Positions 1-6,927 of a stretch of 64,000 bases of DNA are shown here, one piece after another. Each line of letters opens with the position of its first letter. Within the stretch, counting starts at the first letter, position 1. The position numbers were made by a program, and so were the translations under genes. The stretch is from NCBI RefSeq assembly GCF_023746555.1, contig NZ_CP098755.1, positions 4,596,001 through 4,660,000 on the forward strand, written 5' to 3'. The stretch is from Brevibacillus ruminantium. Its GTDB lineage: Bacteria; Bacillota; Bacilli; Brevibacillales; Brevibacillaceae. The notes below the pieces were generated by a model. The model was not told where the DNA came from. It saw nothing but the letters and a program-made list of their open reading frames with translations, and did no database searches.

Positions 1-149
1 TTTGTTTCAACAATGGATATAGTCGTAATTGGGCGAGAAATGTTACAAAAATCATTTTTGAGATATTCGCGGACAAAAAAATACCCGAGCAATCGCTCAG
101 GCATGTTCACAACCTCTTCGCACAGGTTTTCATCGGTGTGTCTATGTAA

Positions 150-980
150 TTATCTCTCCCATACGAGCGAGCCGATCTCGGCCCTGATTTTCCCCTCCGC
201 ACTCGCTTCCCCCGCGTCCGCCAGCCGCATGGTCGGCGTTCCTTCAAAACGGGCCAGGTAATCAAAGCCGGGACGGGTCGCCTGGTCGAGCAAATAGGCG
301 GATCGCGTCGCTCCCGGACGGCGCTTGCCATTGAGGCTGCGGATCATTCCTTCGGCACTGTTGATCCCGATTCCATGTCCATAGTAGAGGCCATTTCCCA
401 GAAAAACGGCATTCTCCCCCTGCCACTCCGGCTGGTCGAGCCGATAGTCCGGGTTGTCAAAATAGAGGATATCTCCCGGCAAAAACGTGCTGGTGGGAGC
501 CGTGGTCAAACGAAGATTCTGATCGTATCTCCAGTCATACAGCAGGAGCCCTTGAAAAAGCTGATCAAAACTGGAATTGCCATTCGTCTGGAGCACCGCA
601 TGATAGAGAATGATCACCATCGCGGTTGCACACTCGAACGCATAAGCGCGTCCATTCAGAAAGATATTCTCAATGGCAGTGGAAGAAGGTACGTCCGGAC
701 GTTGCTGACATCCGCCAAAGTCCGTACGCATCCAATACCTCCCGTTGCATCTCGTCTCATCGAAGTTGGCAAAAGCCAATCCGCTGCGATGCAGTTGCTG
801 AGCCGATATGACAATCTGATTGCGGAGCCTCAGTTCATAGCTCAGCAAATCAGGATTGGGATACGCAAAGACTTCCTCGGAACGAGCCATTCTCTCCACA
901 ATTTCCCGCTGAACGCCGTTTAGTTGCCACTGACTGGCCAATGACGCCGGGTCGGCTGGCATTCCTGCGATCCTGATCAT
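150..980 (-). CDS. tgl: protein-glutamine gamma-glutamyltransferase (spore-coat transglutaminase)
   Basis: Transglutaminase of the Bacillus Tgl family, which forms glutamyl-lysine isopeptide crosslinks between spore-coat proteins. The catalytic cysteine lies in the motif YAFECATAMVI, at residue 117 from the chosen start, close to Cys116 of B. subtilis Tgl. The conserved blocks ILYDWHYE-like (LLYDWRYD), DILYFDNP, WQGENAVFLG and YYGHGIGI are all present in order. At about 276 residues it is some 30 longer than B. subtilis Tgl, mostly at the C-terminus. The frame opens at a GTG at 998, but a GAGGGG Shine-Dalgarno lies inside that extension and points to the ATG at 980. It is a single gene with no co-directional partner close by. 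Its presence suggests a spore-forming host. Function is known for the family; substrates here are inferred. Confidence 0.93.
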   Translation of the reverse strand: MIRIAGMPADPASLASQWQLNGVQREIVERMARSEEVFAYPNPDLLSYELRLRNQIVISAQQLHRSGLAFANFDETRCNGRYWMRTDFGGCQQRPDVPSSTAIENIFLNGRAYAFECATAMVIILYHAVLQTNGNSSFDQLFQGLLLYDWRYDQNLRLTTAPTSTFLPGDILYFDNPDYRLDQPEWQGENAVFLGNGLYYGHGIGINSAEGMIRSLNGKRRPGATRSAYLLDQATRPGFDYLARFEGTPTMRLADAGEASAEGKIRAEIGSLVWER

Positions 981-1044
981 GCCCATCATCCCCCTCACCG
1001 AAGCATCTCTACACTTTATGCTCCATTGACGGGAATATCCCTTT

Positions 1045-1749
1045 TTACTTCAACCACGATTGAACGGCCGGGAAAAAGACATAGGCCCAGACGACGGTCA
1101 TCATAGCTCCGGCAATGACGGCAAGCGTCGCCGAGCTTCCCTCCAGATCGCCGCGTTCAAATGCTTTTACCATTCCCAGCACATGCGCTCCCATTCCGTA
1201 CATCAGCCCAATCGCGAGCGGATGCTTCAGGCGCATGGTTTTGATGAGCTTTGGCGCCAAAAAGACACCGACAAAACTGGTCAGCATCACAAACGCGGCG
1301 GTCAGCTCCGGGATGCCGCCCAGTGCCTGCGACAGATTGATCGCCACCGGCATGGTGATCGAGCGGGGGATCATGCTGATCGCCGCTTCGCTGCCGAGAC
1401 CGAGGAAATACGTGCCGACTACCCCGGCCAGGATCGACGATAAGGAACCAAGCGCCAGACTGCCGATAATCATCCGCCAGTTCGCAGCCAGGATCGGCCA
1501 GTTCCGGTAAAGCGGAATCGCAAAGGTGACGGTCACGACATCGAGCATGCTGGAAAAAATCGAGGTCGCTTCTTTGTACGGTTCAAAGGGAAGCCCGAAG
1601 AGCACAACAATCAGCGCGATTCCCAGCGGAGCCAGGATCGCCGGGGAGAAAAGCAGCCCTGGCTTTTTGGCGTTCACCCATTTGGCTCCCCAGTACAGCG
1701 CGATCGTTCCTGCAATACTACCAATTTTCCACAGAGTCACGCTGCTCAC
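1045..1749 (-). CDS. LrgB/CidB family membrane protein (YwbG-like)
   Basis: Polytopic membrane protein of 234 residues with the LrgB family layout: repeated hydrophobic helices, the central ISMIPRSITMPVAINLSQALGG block and the GMGAHVLGMVKAFE segment near the C-terminus. LrgB/CidB proteins work with a small LrgA/CidA partner and are linked to control of murein hydrolases, programmed lysis and, in some species, pyruvate or glycolate export. The start is a GTG at 1749, with a GGAG about 8 bases upstream. The frame begins inside the end of the upstream lrgA-like gene, with about 32 bases of overlap, so the two are almost certainly translated as a pair. The order LysR regulator, LrgA-like, LrgB-like matches ywbI-ywbH-ywbG of B. 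subtilis. The transported substrate cannot be read from sequence. Confidence 0.9.
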   Translation of the reverse strand: MSSVTLWKIGSIAGTIALYWGAKWVNAKKPGLLFSPAILAPLGIALIVVLFGLPFEPYKEATSIFSSMLDVVTVTFAIPLYRNWPILAANWRMIIGSLALGSLSSILAGVVGTYFLGLGSEAAISMIPRSITMPVAINLSQALGGIPELTAAFVMLTSFVGVFLAPKLIKTMRLKHPLAIGLMYGMGAHVLGMVKAFERGDLEGSSATLAVIAGAMMTVVWAYVFFPAVQSWLK

Positions 1750-2110
1750 TCACCCCGCTCCAACGGAACAGGCGCTGCGCCAGTACCCCTGTCGAAATCA
1801 TCACCAATGTCGTCGCCCCGAACACGACGGTCAAAACCAGCAGTCCTTTGATGCCCAGCAGCCATGGATACTGAACGATGCCAGCAATCGACGGGATGAA
1901 GAACAGGATCATTTCTGACAGCAAAAGCGCTGCCCCTGCCTCCACCCATTTGAGCTTGATCAAGCCTGATTGTAGAGCCAAAAACAGCAGTCCCAGTCCG
2001 ATCAGACTGCCTGGTATATGGAGCTGGAATAAGGCCGCTGTTCCCTTTCCCAGCCATGTAAACGCAATGAGAATCATCAATTGCGGAAAAGCCGTCAGCC
2101 ATTTTTTCAT
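1718..2110 (-). CDS. LrgA/CidA family holin-like protein (YwbH-like)
   Basis: Small membrane protein of about 130 residues with four hydrophobic segments and the family signature around LHIPGSLIGLGLLFLAL and the FFIPSIAGIVQYPWLL block. LrgA/CidA proteins are holin-like partners of LrgB/CidB. The frame can open at a GTG at 2119, but the ATG at 2110 (MKKWLTAFPQ) behind a G-rich site is the likelier start. It overlaps the lrgB-like gene downstream and lies 96 bases after a LysR-type regulator in the same direction. The arrangement suggests control of the pair by that regulator, probably in response to an overflow metabolite as for CidR/AlsR relatives. That regulatory link is inference. Confidence 0.88.
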   Translation of the reverse strand: MKKWLTAFPQLMILIAFTWLGKGTAALFQLHIPGSLIGLGLLFLALQSGLIKLKWVEAGAALLLSEMILFFIPSIAGIVQYPWLLGIKGLLVLTVVFGATTLVMISTGVLAQRLFRWSGVSEQRDSVENW

Positions 2111-2206
2111 CAAGACCACCCCCGGTGCCTGCCTGATAGCACCATTCTACGGGGTTACCCATCTATTCGTACAATACATATCATTCATCAATACTATGCA
2201 AAAAAG

Positions 2207-3091
2207 TTATCCAATGACATGCTCCCGAACAAACCCGATAAAGGCGCGCGCAGCATGGGAGAGATAGCGATCCTTTCGGCAGATCAGGGCATAGGTCCAG
2301 TCAATCGGCGGCCAGGATAGTGTGACGACGTGAAGTCTGCCTTTGTTCAGGCGCTGTGCGACCGACCGGGGGACAAGCGAGATCCCGATCTGTGCCGCCA
2401 CCATCTCTCCGACGAAGTCCCACAGCGAGCTCATATAGGCTACCTTTGGTTCAAAACCGGCCTGCAAACACGCTTGCCGAACCACATCATGCATGGCGTA
2501 CTCTTCTGTAAACAATACAAAGGACTCCTCGCTAAGCTCCTGCAGATTGATGCTCTCCCTGCCATAAAGCCAGTGCTCGGGGTAGACGATCGCCACCAGG
2601 TCTTCGGCCCGCAGCGCAATGGCTTCAAAGCGCTCCTCATCAACCGGCAGCACGGTCAATCCGATATCGATATGACCGCGCTCCACCTGAGCCTCCAAGG
2701 GCCTCGCACTATACTCCCGCATCTCCAGTTCAATCTGCGGATAATGCTTCTTGAAGCTGGCGATGGCAGCCGGCAGTAAAAACGCCCCGACTGTCGGAAG
2801 CAGTCCCAACCGGACGAAGCCGCGCTCCACCTGACGCAATTCCTCGAGGGAGCTGGTCAGATCTCCCATCGCCTGCAGCACTCTTTGGGCGTGCTCAAAG
2901 ACAAGCTGGCCGGCATCCGTCAATTCGATCTTTCGTTCACTGCGATCGAGCAGAATGACACCCAATTCGGTTTCCAGGCTTTTGATCATTTTGCTGATCG
3001 ACGGCTGCGAGACGTGAAGCACCTCGGCCGCCCGGGTAAAGCTGCGTTGTTTTGCCACCTCGGCAAAATACTGAAGCTGTCTGATATCCAT
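2207..3091 (-). CDS. LysR family transcriptional regulator (YwbI/CidR-like)
   Basis: LysR-type regulator of 294 residues. The N-terminal winged helix-turn-helix spans about residues 1-60 (MDIRQLQYFAEVAKQRSFTR, SQPSISKMIKSLE) and is followed by a two-lobed effector-binding domain (about 90-290). A ribosome-binding site (GGAGAG) sits about 4 bases before the ATG at 3091. It lies between a dsrE-like gene (12-base gap) and the lrgA/lrgB-like pair, all on the same strand, so it probably regulates the pair in cis. The B. subtilis counterpart by synteny is ywbI. The effector is unknown; CidR of staphylococci responds to acetate/pyruvate overflow, which is a reasonable analogy but is not shown here. 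Confidence 0.9.
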   Translation of the reverse strand: MDIRQLQYFAEVAKQRSFTRAAEVLHVSQPSISKMIKSLETELGVILLDRSERKIELTDAGQLVFEHAQRVLQAMGDLTSSLEELRQVERGFVRLGLLPTVGAFLLPAAIASFKKHYPQIELEMREYSARPLEAQVERGHIDIGLTVLPVDEERFEAIALRAEDLVAIVYPEHWLYGRESINLQELSEESFVLFTEEYAMHDVVRQACLQAGFEPKVAYMSSLWDFVGEMVAAQIGISLVPRSVAQRLNKGRLHVVTLSWPPIDWTYALICRKDRYLSHAARAFIGFVREHVIG

Positions 3092-3103
3092 AACGCTCTC
3101 CGA

Positions 3104-3442
3104 TCAGGAGATGGTGAACACTTCATGCTTGCCAGCCAGCTCCACAAAGTGGTTCATTCCTGCAATCTGTCCGGCCATCAGCTTGTCAGCTACACCGTAA
3201 TGCTCCACACAGGTTTTGCAGCCGTAGACGGGAACCCCCTGCTCCTCCAGCTCCTTCAAATGAAGATACGAGAGGGATTGCTCCGTCAGGGTAAAGACGC
3301 CCCGGTTCATGCAGAAGATGGCGACAGGCTTTTGAGCCGCCTGTTTGATGTGGACCAAAAAGGTCTCCATGACCGCTTCTCCCAGCGCCGGTTCCCCTTT
3401 TCCAAACTGGTCGGAAGCAAGCAAAATTACCTTGTTTTGCAT
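3104..3442 (-). CDS. DsrE/DsrF-like sulfur-relay family protein
   Basis: 112-residue protein of the DsrE/DsrF superfamily, similar in plan to the C-terminal part of YedF-like proteins: an opening beta strand (VILLASDQFGKGEPALGEAV), a central VAIFCMNRGVFTL strand and the segment VPVYGCKTCVEHYGV. The CxxC pair (CKTC), plus an isolated Cys in the middle, suggests thiol or persulfide chemistry. A strong AAGGAGGAG site precedes the ATG. It sits just before the LysR regulator on the same strand, with a 12-base gap. Whether it belongs functionally with the lrgAB-like genes is unknown. The family is involved in sulfur transfer; the acceptor here is not known. Confidence 0.75.
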   Translation of the reverse strand: MQNKVILLASDQFGKGEPALGEAVMETFLVHIKQAAQKPVAIFCMNRGVFTLTEQSLSYLHLKELEEQGVPVYGCKTCVEHYGVADKLMAGQIAGMNHFVELAGKHEVFTIS

Positions 3443-3515
3443 GTCATCTCCTCCTTGTGTTCGTGGCTTTCCTTACCAGCTTAACACAAATGAGCGGCCG
3501 ATCAGAAATGACAAA

Positions 3516-3542
3516 GAAAAAACCACCCGGCATGCGGATGGC
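3516..3542 (-). terminator. Rho-independent terminator after metA
   Basis: On the minus strand a seven-base stem (CCATCCG paired with CGGGTGG, CATGC loop region) is followed by a run of six T. It lies just past the metA stop codon. Confidence 0.7.
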
Positions 3543-3549
3543 TGCACTG

Positions 3550-4467
3550 TTATTTGATGGTATTCCAGTCGTACGGCGTCTCTTGGTAGACATAGTAATT
3601 AAGCCAGTTGGAAAAAAACAGGTTGGAGTGCGCCCGCCACCGAACGACCGGCTCTTTTGTCGGGTCATCTTGCGGAAAGTAGTTTTTCGGCACTTTGATC
3701 TCCAATCCTTTTTTCAGGTCGCGTTCATACTCATCCTTGAGCGTACACGGATCGTATTCGGAGTGGCCTGTGACGAAGATTTGCCGCCCGTCCTTGGTGG
3801 CGACGATATAGACGCCAGCCTCCTCGGATTCGGAGAGGATCTCCAGCTCCGGCACCTTCTCGATATCCTCACGCCGATTCTCGGTGTGGCGCGAGTGCGG
3901 GATGTCAAACACGTTGTCAAAGCCGCGGAACAGCTTGACATTTTGCTTGTTGAGCGTGTGCGAAAACACACCGAACAGCTTCTCTGGCAGCGGATGCTTC
4001 GGCACGCCGAAATGGTGATACAGCCCCGCCTGCGCACCCCAGCAGATATGCAGCGTAGAGGTCACATTGGTCATTTTCCAGTCGAGGATTTTCTGCAGTT
4101 CCGGCCAATAATTGACTTCGGTAAAATCGATCTGCTCGACAGGGGCACCGGTAATCACCATCCCGTCAAACTTCTGGTCCTTGATCTCTTCAAAGGTTTT
4201 GTAAAACGTGAGCAGATGCTCCTCCGGCGTGTTTTTGGAGGTATGACTGGATGGATAGAGCAAGACGGCTTCTACCTGCAGCGGGGTATTTCCCACAAGG
4301 CGAAGCAGCTGGGTTTCCGTCGTCTGTTTTACTGGCATCAGGTTGAGGATGACGATGCGCAGCGGGCGAATATCCTGGGTAAAGGCCCGGCTCTCTTTCA
4401 TCACAAATATATTTTCGTTCTCCAATATCTCCGTAGCTGGCAACTCATCCGGCAATTTAATAGGCAT
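3550..4467 (-). CDS. metA: homoserine O-acyltransferase MetA (predicted acetyl-CoA type)
   Basis: MetA activates homoserine by O-acylation, the first committed step of methionine synthesis. The 305-residue length and motifs match the family exactly: catalytic Cys142 in [14 protein letters not shown], and His235 and Glu237 in VTGHSEYDP. Residue 111 is Glu (GAPVEQIDF). In this family Glu at 111 goes with acetyl-CoA use, whereas E. coli has Gly and uses succinyl-CoA, so this enzyme is predicted to be a homoserine acetyltransferase. The ATG at 4467 is preceded by a GAAAGGGGGAG-like site. I looked for an S-box (SAM) leader upstream and did not recognise one, although methionine genes in Bacillota often carry it. 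The gene stands alone, with a terminator at its end. Confidence 0.97.
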   Translation of the reverse strand: MPIKLPDELPATEILENENIFVMKESRAFTQDIRPLRIVILNLMPVKQTTETQLLRLVGNTPLQVEAVLLYPSSHTSKNTPEEHLLTFYKTFEEIKDQKFDGMVITGAPVEQIDFTEVNYWPELQKILDWKMTNVTSTLHICWGAQAGLYHHFGVPKHPLPEKLFGVFSHTLNKQNVKLFRGFDNVFDIPHSRHTENRREDIEKVPELEILSESEEAGVYIVATKDGRQIFVTGHSEYDPCTLKDEYERDLKKGLEIKVPKNYFPQDDPTKEPVVRWRAHSNLFFSNWLNYYVYQETPYDWNTIK

Positions 4468-4699
4468 GGTTCTCCCCCTTTCAGTCCGTACAACGCTGTC
4501 GCGGCGAATAATCCGAGAAATTCGACAAGTCTACTCTTCATTCCTGCTTTTATTTTACTGCTTTCGAAATGTTCTGTCTCCGGTTTCATCGGAAAATGTG
4601 GAAAAATCTTTGGTTCTTTTTTGGTTTGTTCATCTGTTTACCTGGAAACTGGCCTTGGGGGAGGCCCTCTGCTTTTCTTACTCGCAACGGAACCGTAGG

Positions 4700-4900
4700 G
4701 AGAAGAATCATGTTTCCCTGCTTGGCTCCGGGCTCCGCCCTGCAGGGAGGATTCACTGTCCGCTCCACAACGTTTGGCGGGGGTGCGCAAAAGCCGCTTC
4801 GCTTCGAGGTCATCCCAAGGTTGCGCCCCTGTTTCCCGCCAAACGCTGTTCCGCTGAGTTGGGCTTCACAGTCGCACCGCAGGGAAACATGATTCTTCTC
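4700..4900. repeat. interspersed hairpin repeat, copy A (201 bp)
   Basis: A non-coding element bounded by a perfect 22-base inverted repeat (4700-4721 against 4879-4900; inner part CATGTTTCCCTGC / GCAGGGAAACATG). Inside is a second, 11-base perfect stem (4771-4781 CGTTTGGCGGG with 4835-4845 CCCGCCAAACG), and within that a six-base stem GCGCAA/TTGCGC around a conserved core. Three related copies occur at 15030, 39199 and 39810. There is no reading frame of its own and no transposase; short frames across it are by-products. It lies upstream of metA in an intergenic region. It is either a miniature mobile element or a structured RNA; see the findings. Confidence 0.85.
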
Positions 4901-5087
4901 CGGACATGCTGCTTCTTTCATACTTTTTGGAAGAATGGAAAACAAAGCGAAAATAAGCGTATTTCCTTGGTACAGTAAGTCTAAAGCCAATTTTAGAATA
5001 CTCCTTGAAAAATAGAAAAACACCACTCTGTTTGGTAAAGTGAAAGTGTCTAAGCAATCACTACTATACAGAAGAGGTGTCCTCCCT
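4901..5087. other. intergenic DNA, AT-rich
   Basis: The first bases (CGGACATGCTGCT) are shared with the right flank of repeat copy B, so the repeat may extend about 13 bases beyond its inverted end. The rest is AT-rich, with a possible promoter (TACTATAC near 5071-5078) for the short unit that follows. No gene is supported. Confidence 0.4.
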
Positions 5088-5208
5088 ATGATAGAGCAAA
5101 ATCAACAAAACAATCAATTCCCTGCCGGTTAGTCCCGCTCTCAAAATCACAGACCTGGGATTGATCGATGTAAACCAGGGCAAGGTCGTGTCGTTGCTCG
5201 CGAAGTAA
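5088..5208 (+). pseudogene. short frame-broken gene remnant, unknown
   Basis: An ATG at 5088 behind AGAGGTG gives only 14 codons (MIEQNQQNNQFPAG) before a stop at 5130. The next frame then reads on as VSPALKITDLGLIDVNQGK and ends VVSLLAK at 5208. A third frame continues as REVILVAKGING. A single-base slip near 5127 would join the first two into a peptide of about 39 residues. The unit has its own start signal and a strong downstream terminator, which argues that a small plus-strand gene once existed or still does. I do not recognise the product. It could also be a short non-coding transcript. Confidence 0.35.
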
Positions 5209-5269
5209 TACTTGTTGCCAAAGGAATTAATGGATAAAAAACCAAAGTGAGTGATGATACGAAAAGATG

Positions 5270-5313
5270 CATCCCGTCCCACTTTTGACAGTGAAACGGG
5301 ATGTTTTTTTTTT
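5270..5313 (+). terminator. strong Rho-independent terminator, plus strand
   Basis: Stem CATCCCGT / ACGGGATG with an 18-base loop, followed directly by ten T. There is no annotated plus-strand gene before it except the broken short unit at 5088-5208, which makes the terminator evidence for a transcript there. Confidence 0.8.
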
Positions 5314-5318
5314 CACGG

Positions 5319-5534
5319 CTATTTTTTTGTTTTTTTATTTCGAAAGATCTCCACAGTGTAGGCTGTAATTAAAAGTAATAAGCTGATAGGCCAATGGTTT
5401 GGGTTCATTAGATACGGAGCTACAGCCAAAAGACTGTTATTGATAATGACAATGCCGATGTTCTTCGTAAAGTAAGTAATGATGTACGACATGATCAATA
5501 AAATAAAAATCAGGTAAGGATAGTATTCAGCGAT
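5319..5534 (-). CDS. possible small two-helix membrane protein without a standard start
   Basis: A 72-codon stretch read on the minus strand encodes two hydrophobic segments (YYPYLIFILLIMSYIITYF, then ISLLLLITAYTVEIF) and a basic tail ending RNKKTKK. A good ribosome site (GGGAGG) lies 8 bases before an ATC codon at 5534, but no ATG, GTG or TTG is in the right place. The first ATG is at 5492, which would give 57 residues and remove half of helix one. Either the start codon was lost, making this a young pseudogene, or a rare start is used. It lies in AT-rich DNA beside other broken small genes. Function unknown. Confidence 0.35.
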   Translation of the reverse strand: MAEYYPYLIFILLIMSYIITYFTKNIGIVIINNSLLAVAPYLMNPNHWPISLLLLITAYTVEIFRNKKTKK

Positions 5535-5555
5535 AAGAGTAACCTCCCTTGCCGT

Positions 5556-5945
5556 TTAATATGTACGTGCTTTAAGAGTTACACCACCACTATAAGCCCT
5601 TATAACGATTCCATACCCTCTATTTGTATTCGCTATATATGCACTTCCAAGGCTAAAGATGTATGAAATAATACCAGAAGAGATTGTGAGTCCTCTTGTC
5701 GGAGGGAAAAGACTTAAAATTAAGGCTGCCTTTCACTTTATTGCCAATTATATTATTTCCTTTTTCTTCAAAAATGGCGTTTGTTTGTACAAAAGCGTCT
5801 TTTAACAGGTTATATGTTTTTTCAGGGCATTGTGACTGCCATCAGAGTTAAAGTTAATGCTATTTTTACCTCCTATAAATTTGTTTAACGTACTTCCGTT
5901 ACGATATCATATAACTTGTCATTATTCCAATAAATTCCCAAATAA
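5556..5945 (-). pseudogene. frame-shifted remnant of a small protein gene, unknown
   Basis: Minus-strand reading gives four linked pieces in different frames: WNNDKLYDIVTEVR, then STLNKFIGGKNSINFNSDGS, then TYNLLKDAFVQTNAIFEEKG continuing into NNIIGNKVKGSLNFK, then PPTRGLTISSGIISYIFSLG followed by a basic, Gly-rich tail (about NRGYGIVIRAYSGGVTLKAR) ending at 5556. The pieces join into one plausible chain of about 125 residues if three or so single-base slips are corrected. The hydrophobic SSGIISYIFSLG segment before a short basic C-terminus resembles small secreted or bacteriocin-like proteins, but I cannot assign a family. It is AT-rich compared with the surrounding genes and lies next to a small membrane-protein gene on the other strand. 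Confidence 0.4.
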
Positions 5946-5959
5946 GGAGAGGTTTTTAA

Positions 5960-6256
5960 ATGTCTAAACTATTGGAGTACATCAGAACGATTATTATTTT
6001 GTGTATTGGATTTTCCGTACTGGGGTACATCGAAAATGAGATTTCTATTTCGATAGGTATCATCGATATAAATAGCTTTAAAGTCTGGCTTTTAACAGGG
6101 ATTTCTAACTTTCTCTTTTTATTTGTTCTTTATAGAAACAAACTTCAATTTTCTGGTTGGTATTCTGGAGAACAGAATGTTCGATTATCAAGAAAAACCA
6201 CCACGATTCTAATTTTAGTTGCAACTGCTCTTCTATTTACCACACCTTTTCTTTGA
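5960..6256 (+). CDS. small integral membrane protein, unknown
   Basis: 98 residues with three hydrophobic segments (about 8-27, 42-58 and 81-96) and a short polar loop (GEQNVRLSRKT) before the last. A clear AAGGAGAGG ribosome site sits 6 bases before the ATG. I do not recognise a family. The base composition is AT-rich, and the gene sits head-to-head with a decayed small-protein gene (5556-5945). One reading is that it was the immunity partner of a lost bacteriocin-like product; that is speculation from position and size only. No downstream partner. Confidence 0.6.
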   Translation: MSKLLEYIRTIIILCIGFSVLGYIENEISISIGIIDINSFKVWLLTGISNFLFLFVLYRNKLQFSGWYSGEQNVRLSRKTTTILILVATALLFTTPFL

Positions 6257-6349
6257 CTTCCATTTCGTACGAGGTCAATAGCAAAAGAATTTTTTAGCAC
6301 TTGATAAACGGGCAAAGCTATTGCTTTTTCAAAAGTCGTAAATCACGAT

Positions 6350-6372
6350 AAAAAAGACCTCATACAGAGGTC
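6350..6372 (-). terminator. Rho-independent terminator after the cupin gene
   Basis: GACCTC/GAGGTC stem with a short loop, followed on the minus strand by a run of T. It lies 25 bases beyond the stop codon of the cupin gene. Confidence 0.7.
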
Positions 6373-6396
6373 AAGGTTTTGGTCCTGGATTCGCAA

Positions 6397-6753
6397 CTAT
6401 TTCTTCAAAGTCATAAATGCGGAAGGACTTAAATCTTCACTTTCGATGACGATTGCCGTTAGTCCTTCGCTTGTTTTTGTTTCATGCCATTCATCTTTTT
6501 CCCAGAACACAGCATCGCCGGCCTGGACTTTGTGATAATCATCTGACTCGCCTCGTACAGCGCCCTCTCCGGCCATGATCAGGAGGAGTTGAGGCGATAC
6601 CGCTTGATGGTAACCGATGATGCCATTTGCTTCCAGGTACATGCATCCGATATGCGTTGCCTTTTCCGTTCGCACAATGCGAGACATGATAAAGTCGGAA
6701 TCGAACTTGGTAATTTTCTTCCCGATCTCTTTATCAAAGCGATAAATCTCCAT
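6397..6753 (-). CDS. cupin-domain protein
   Basis: A single-cupin protein of 118 residues. The beta-barrel strands can be followed through HIGCMYLEANGIIGYHQ, LLLIMAGEGAVRGE, VQAGDAVFWEKDEWHET and LTAIVIESEDL. The metal-site positions are only partly conserved: a His in GYHQ, and Glu/His in EKDEWHET. It probably binds a small molecule or a metal; cupins of this size also act as small-molecule sensors. An AAGGAGG site lies 7 bases before the ATG. It is monocistronic, with a terminator after it. The substrate cannot be inferred. Confidence 0.75.
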   Translation of the reverse strand: MEIYRFDKEIGKKITKFDSDFIMSRIVRTEKATHIGCMYLEANGIIGYHQAVSPQLLLIMAGEGAVRGESDDYHKVQAGDAVFWEKDEWHETKTSEGLTAIVIESEDLSPSAFMTLKK

Positions 6754-6859
6754 CGTCTGCCTCCTTTTGAATATAAGATGAGCAAAGTCATTCTACAGGA
6801 AAAAACAATGTTGGCAATATGTGCAAGTTCATCGTTCAACACTTTTATAAAAACAGCCA

Positions 6860-6890
6860 TAAAAAGAGGGGGACCCACGCCCCCTCTTTA
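6860..6890 (-). terminator. Rho-independent terminator after codBA
   Basis: A stem of about ten base pairs (AAAGAGGGGG / CCCCCTCTTT) is followed on the minus strand by T-rich sequence. It closes the codB-codA unit. Confidence 0.75.
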
Positions 6891-6927
6891 TCGTCGTGAT
6901 CATAGCTGTGATCCTGCTGCCGCTCGC

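Noticed and set aside
3457..4698. 413-codon plus-strand frame opposite metA
   Set aside because: It lies antisense to a MetA gene with all catalytic residues; openness is a codon-bias shadow.
4468..4699. SAM riboswitch (S-box) looked for upstream of metA
   Set aside because: None of the conserved S-box sequence is visible on the metA strand.
4586..5057. Several frames across hairpin repeat copy A and its flank
   Set aside because: Similar fragments (such as GAKQGNMILL) are produced by the other repeat copies; they are translations of a non-coding repeat.
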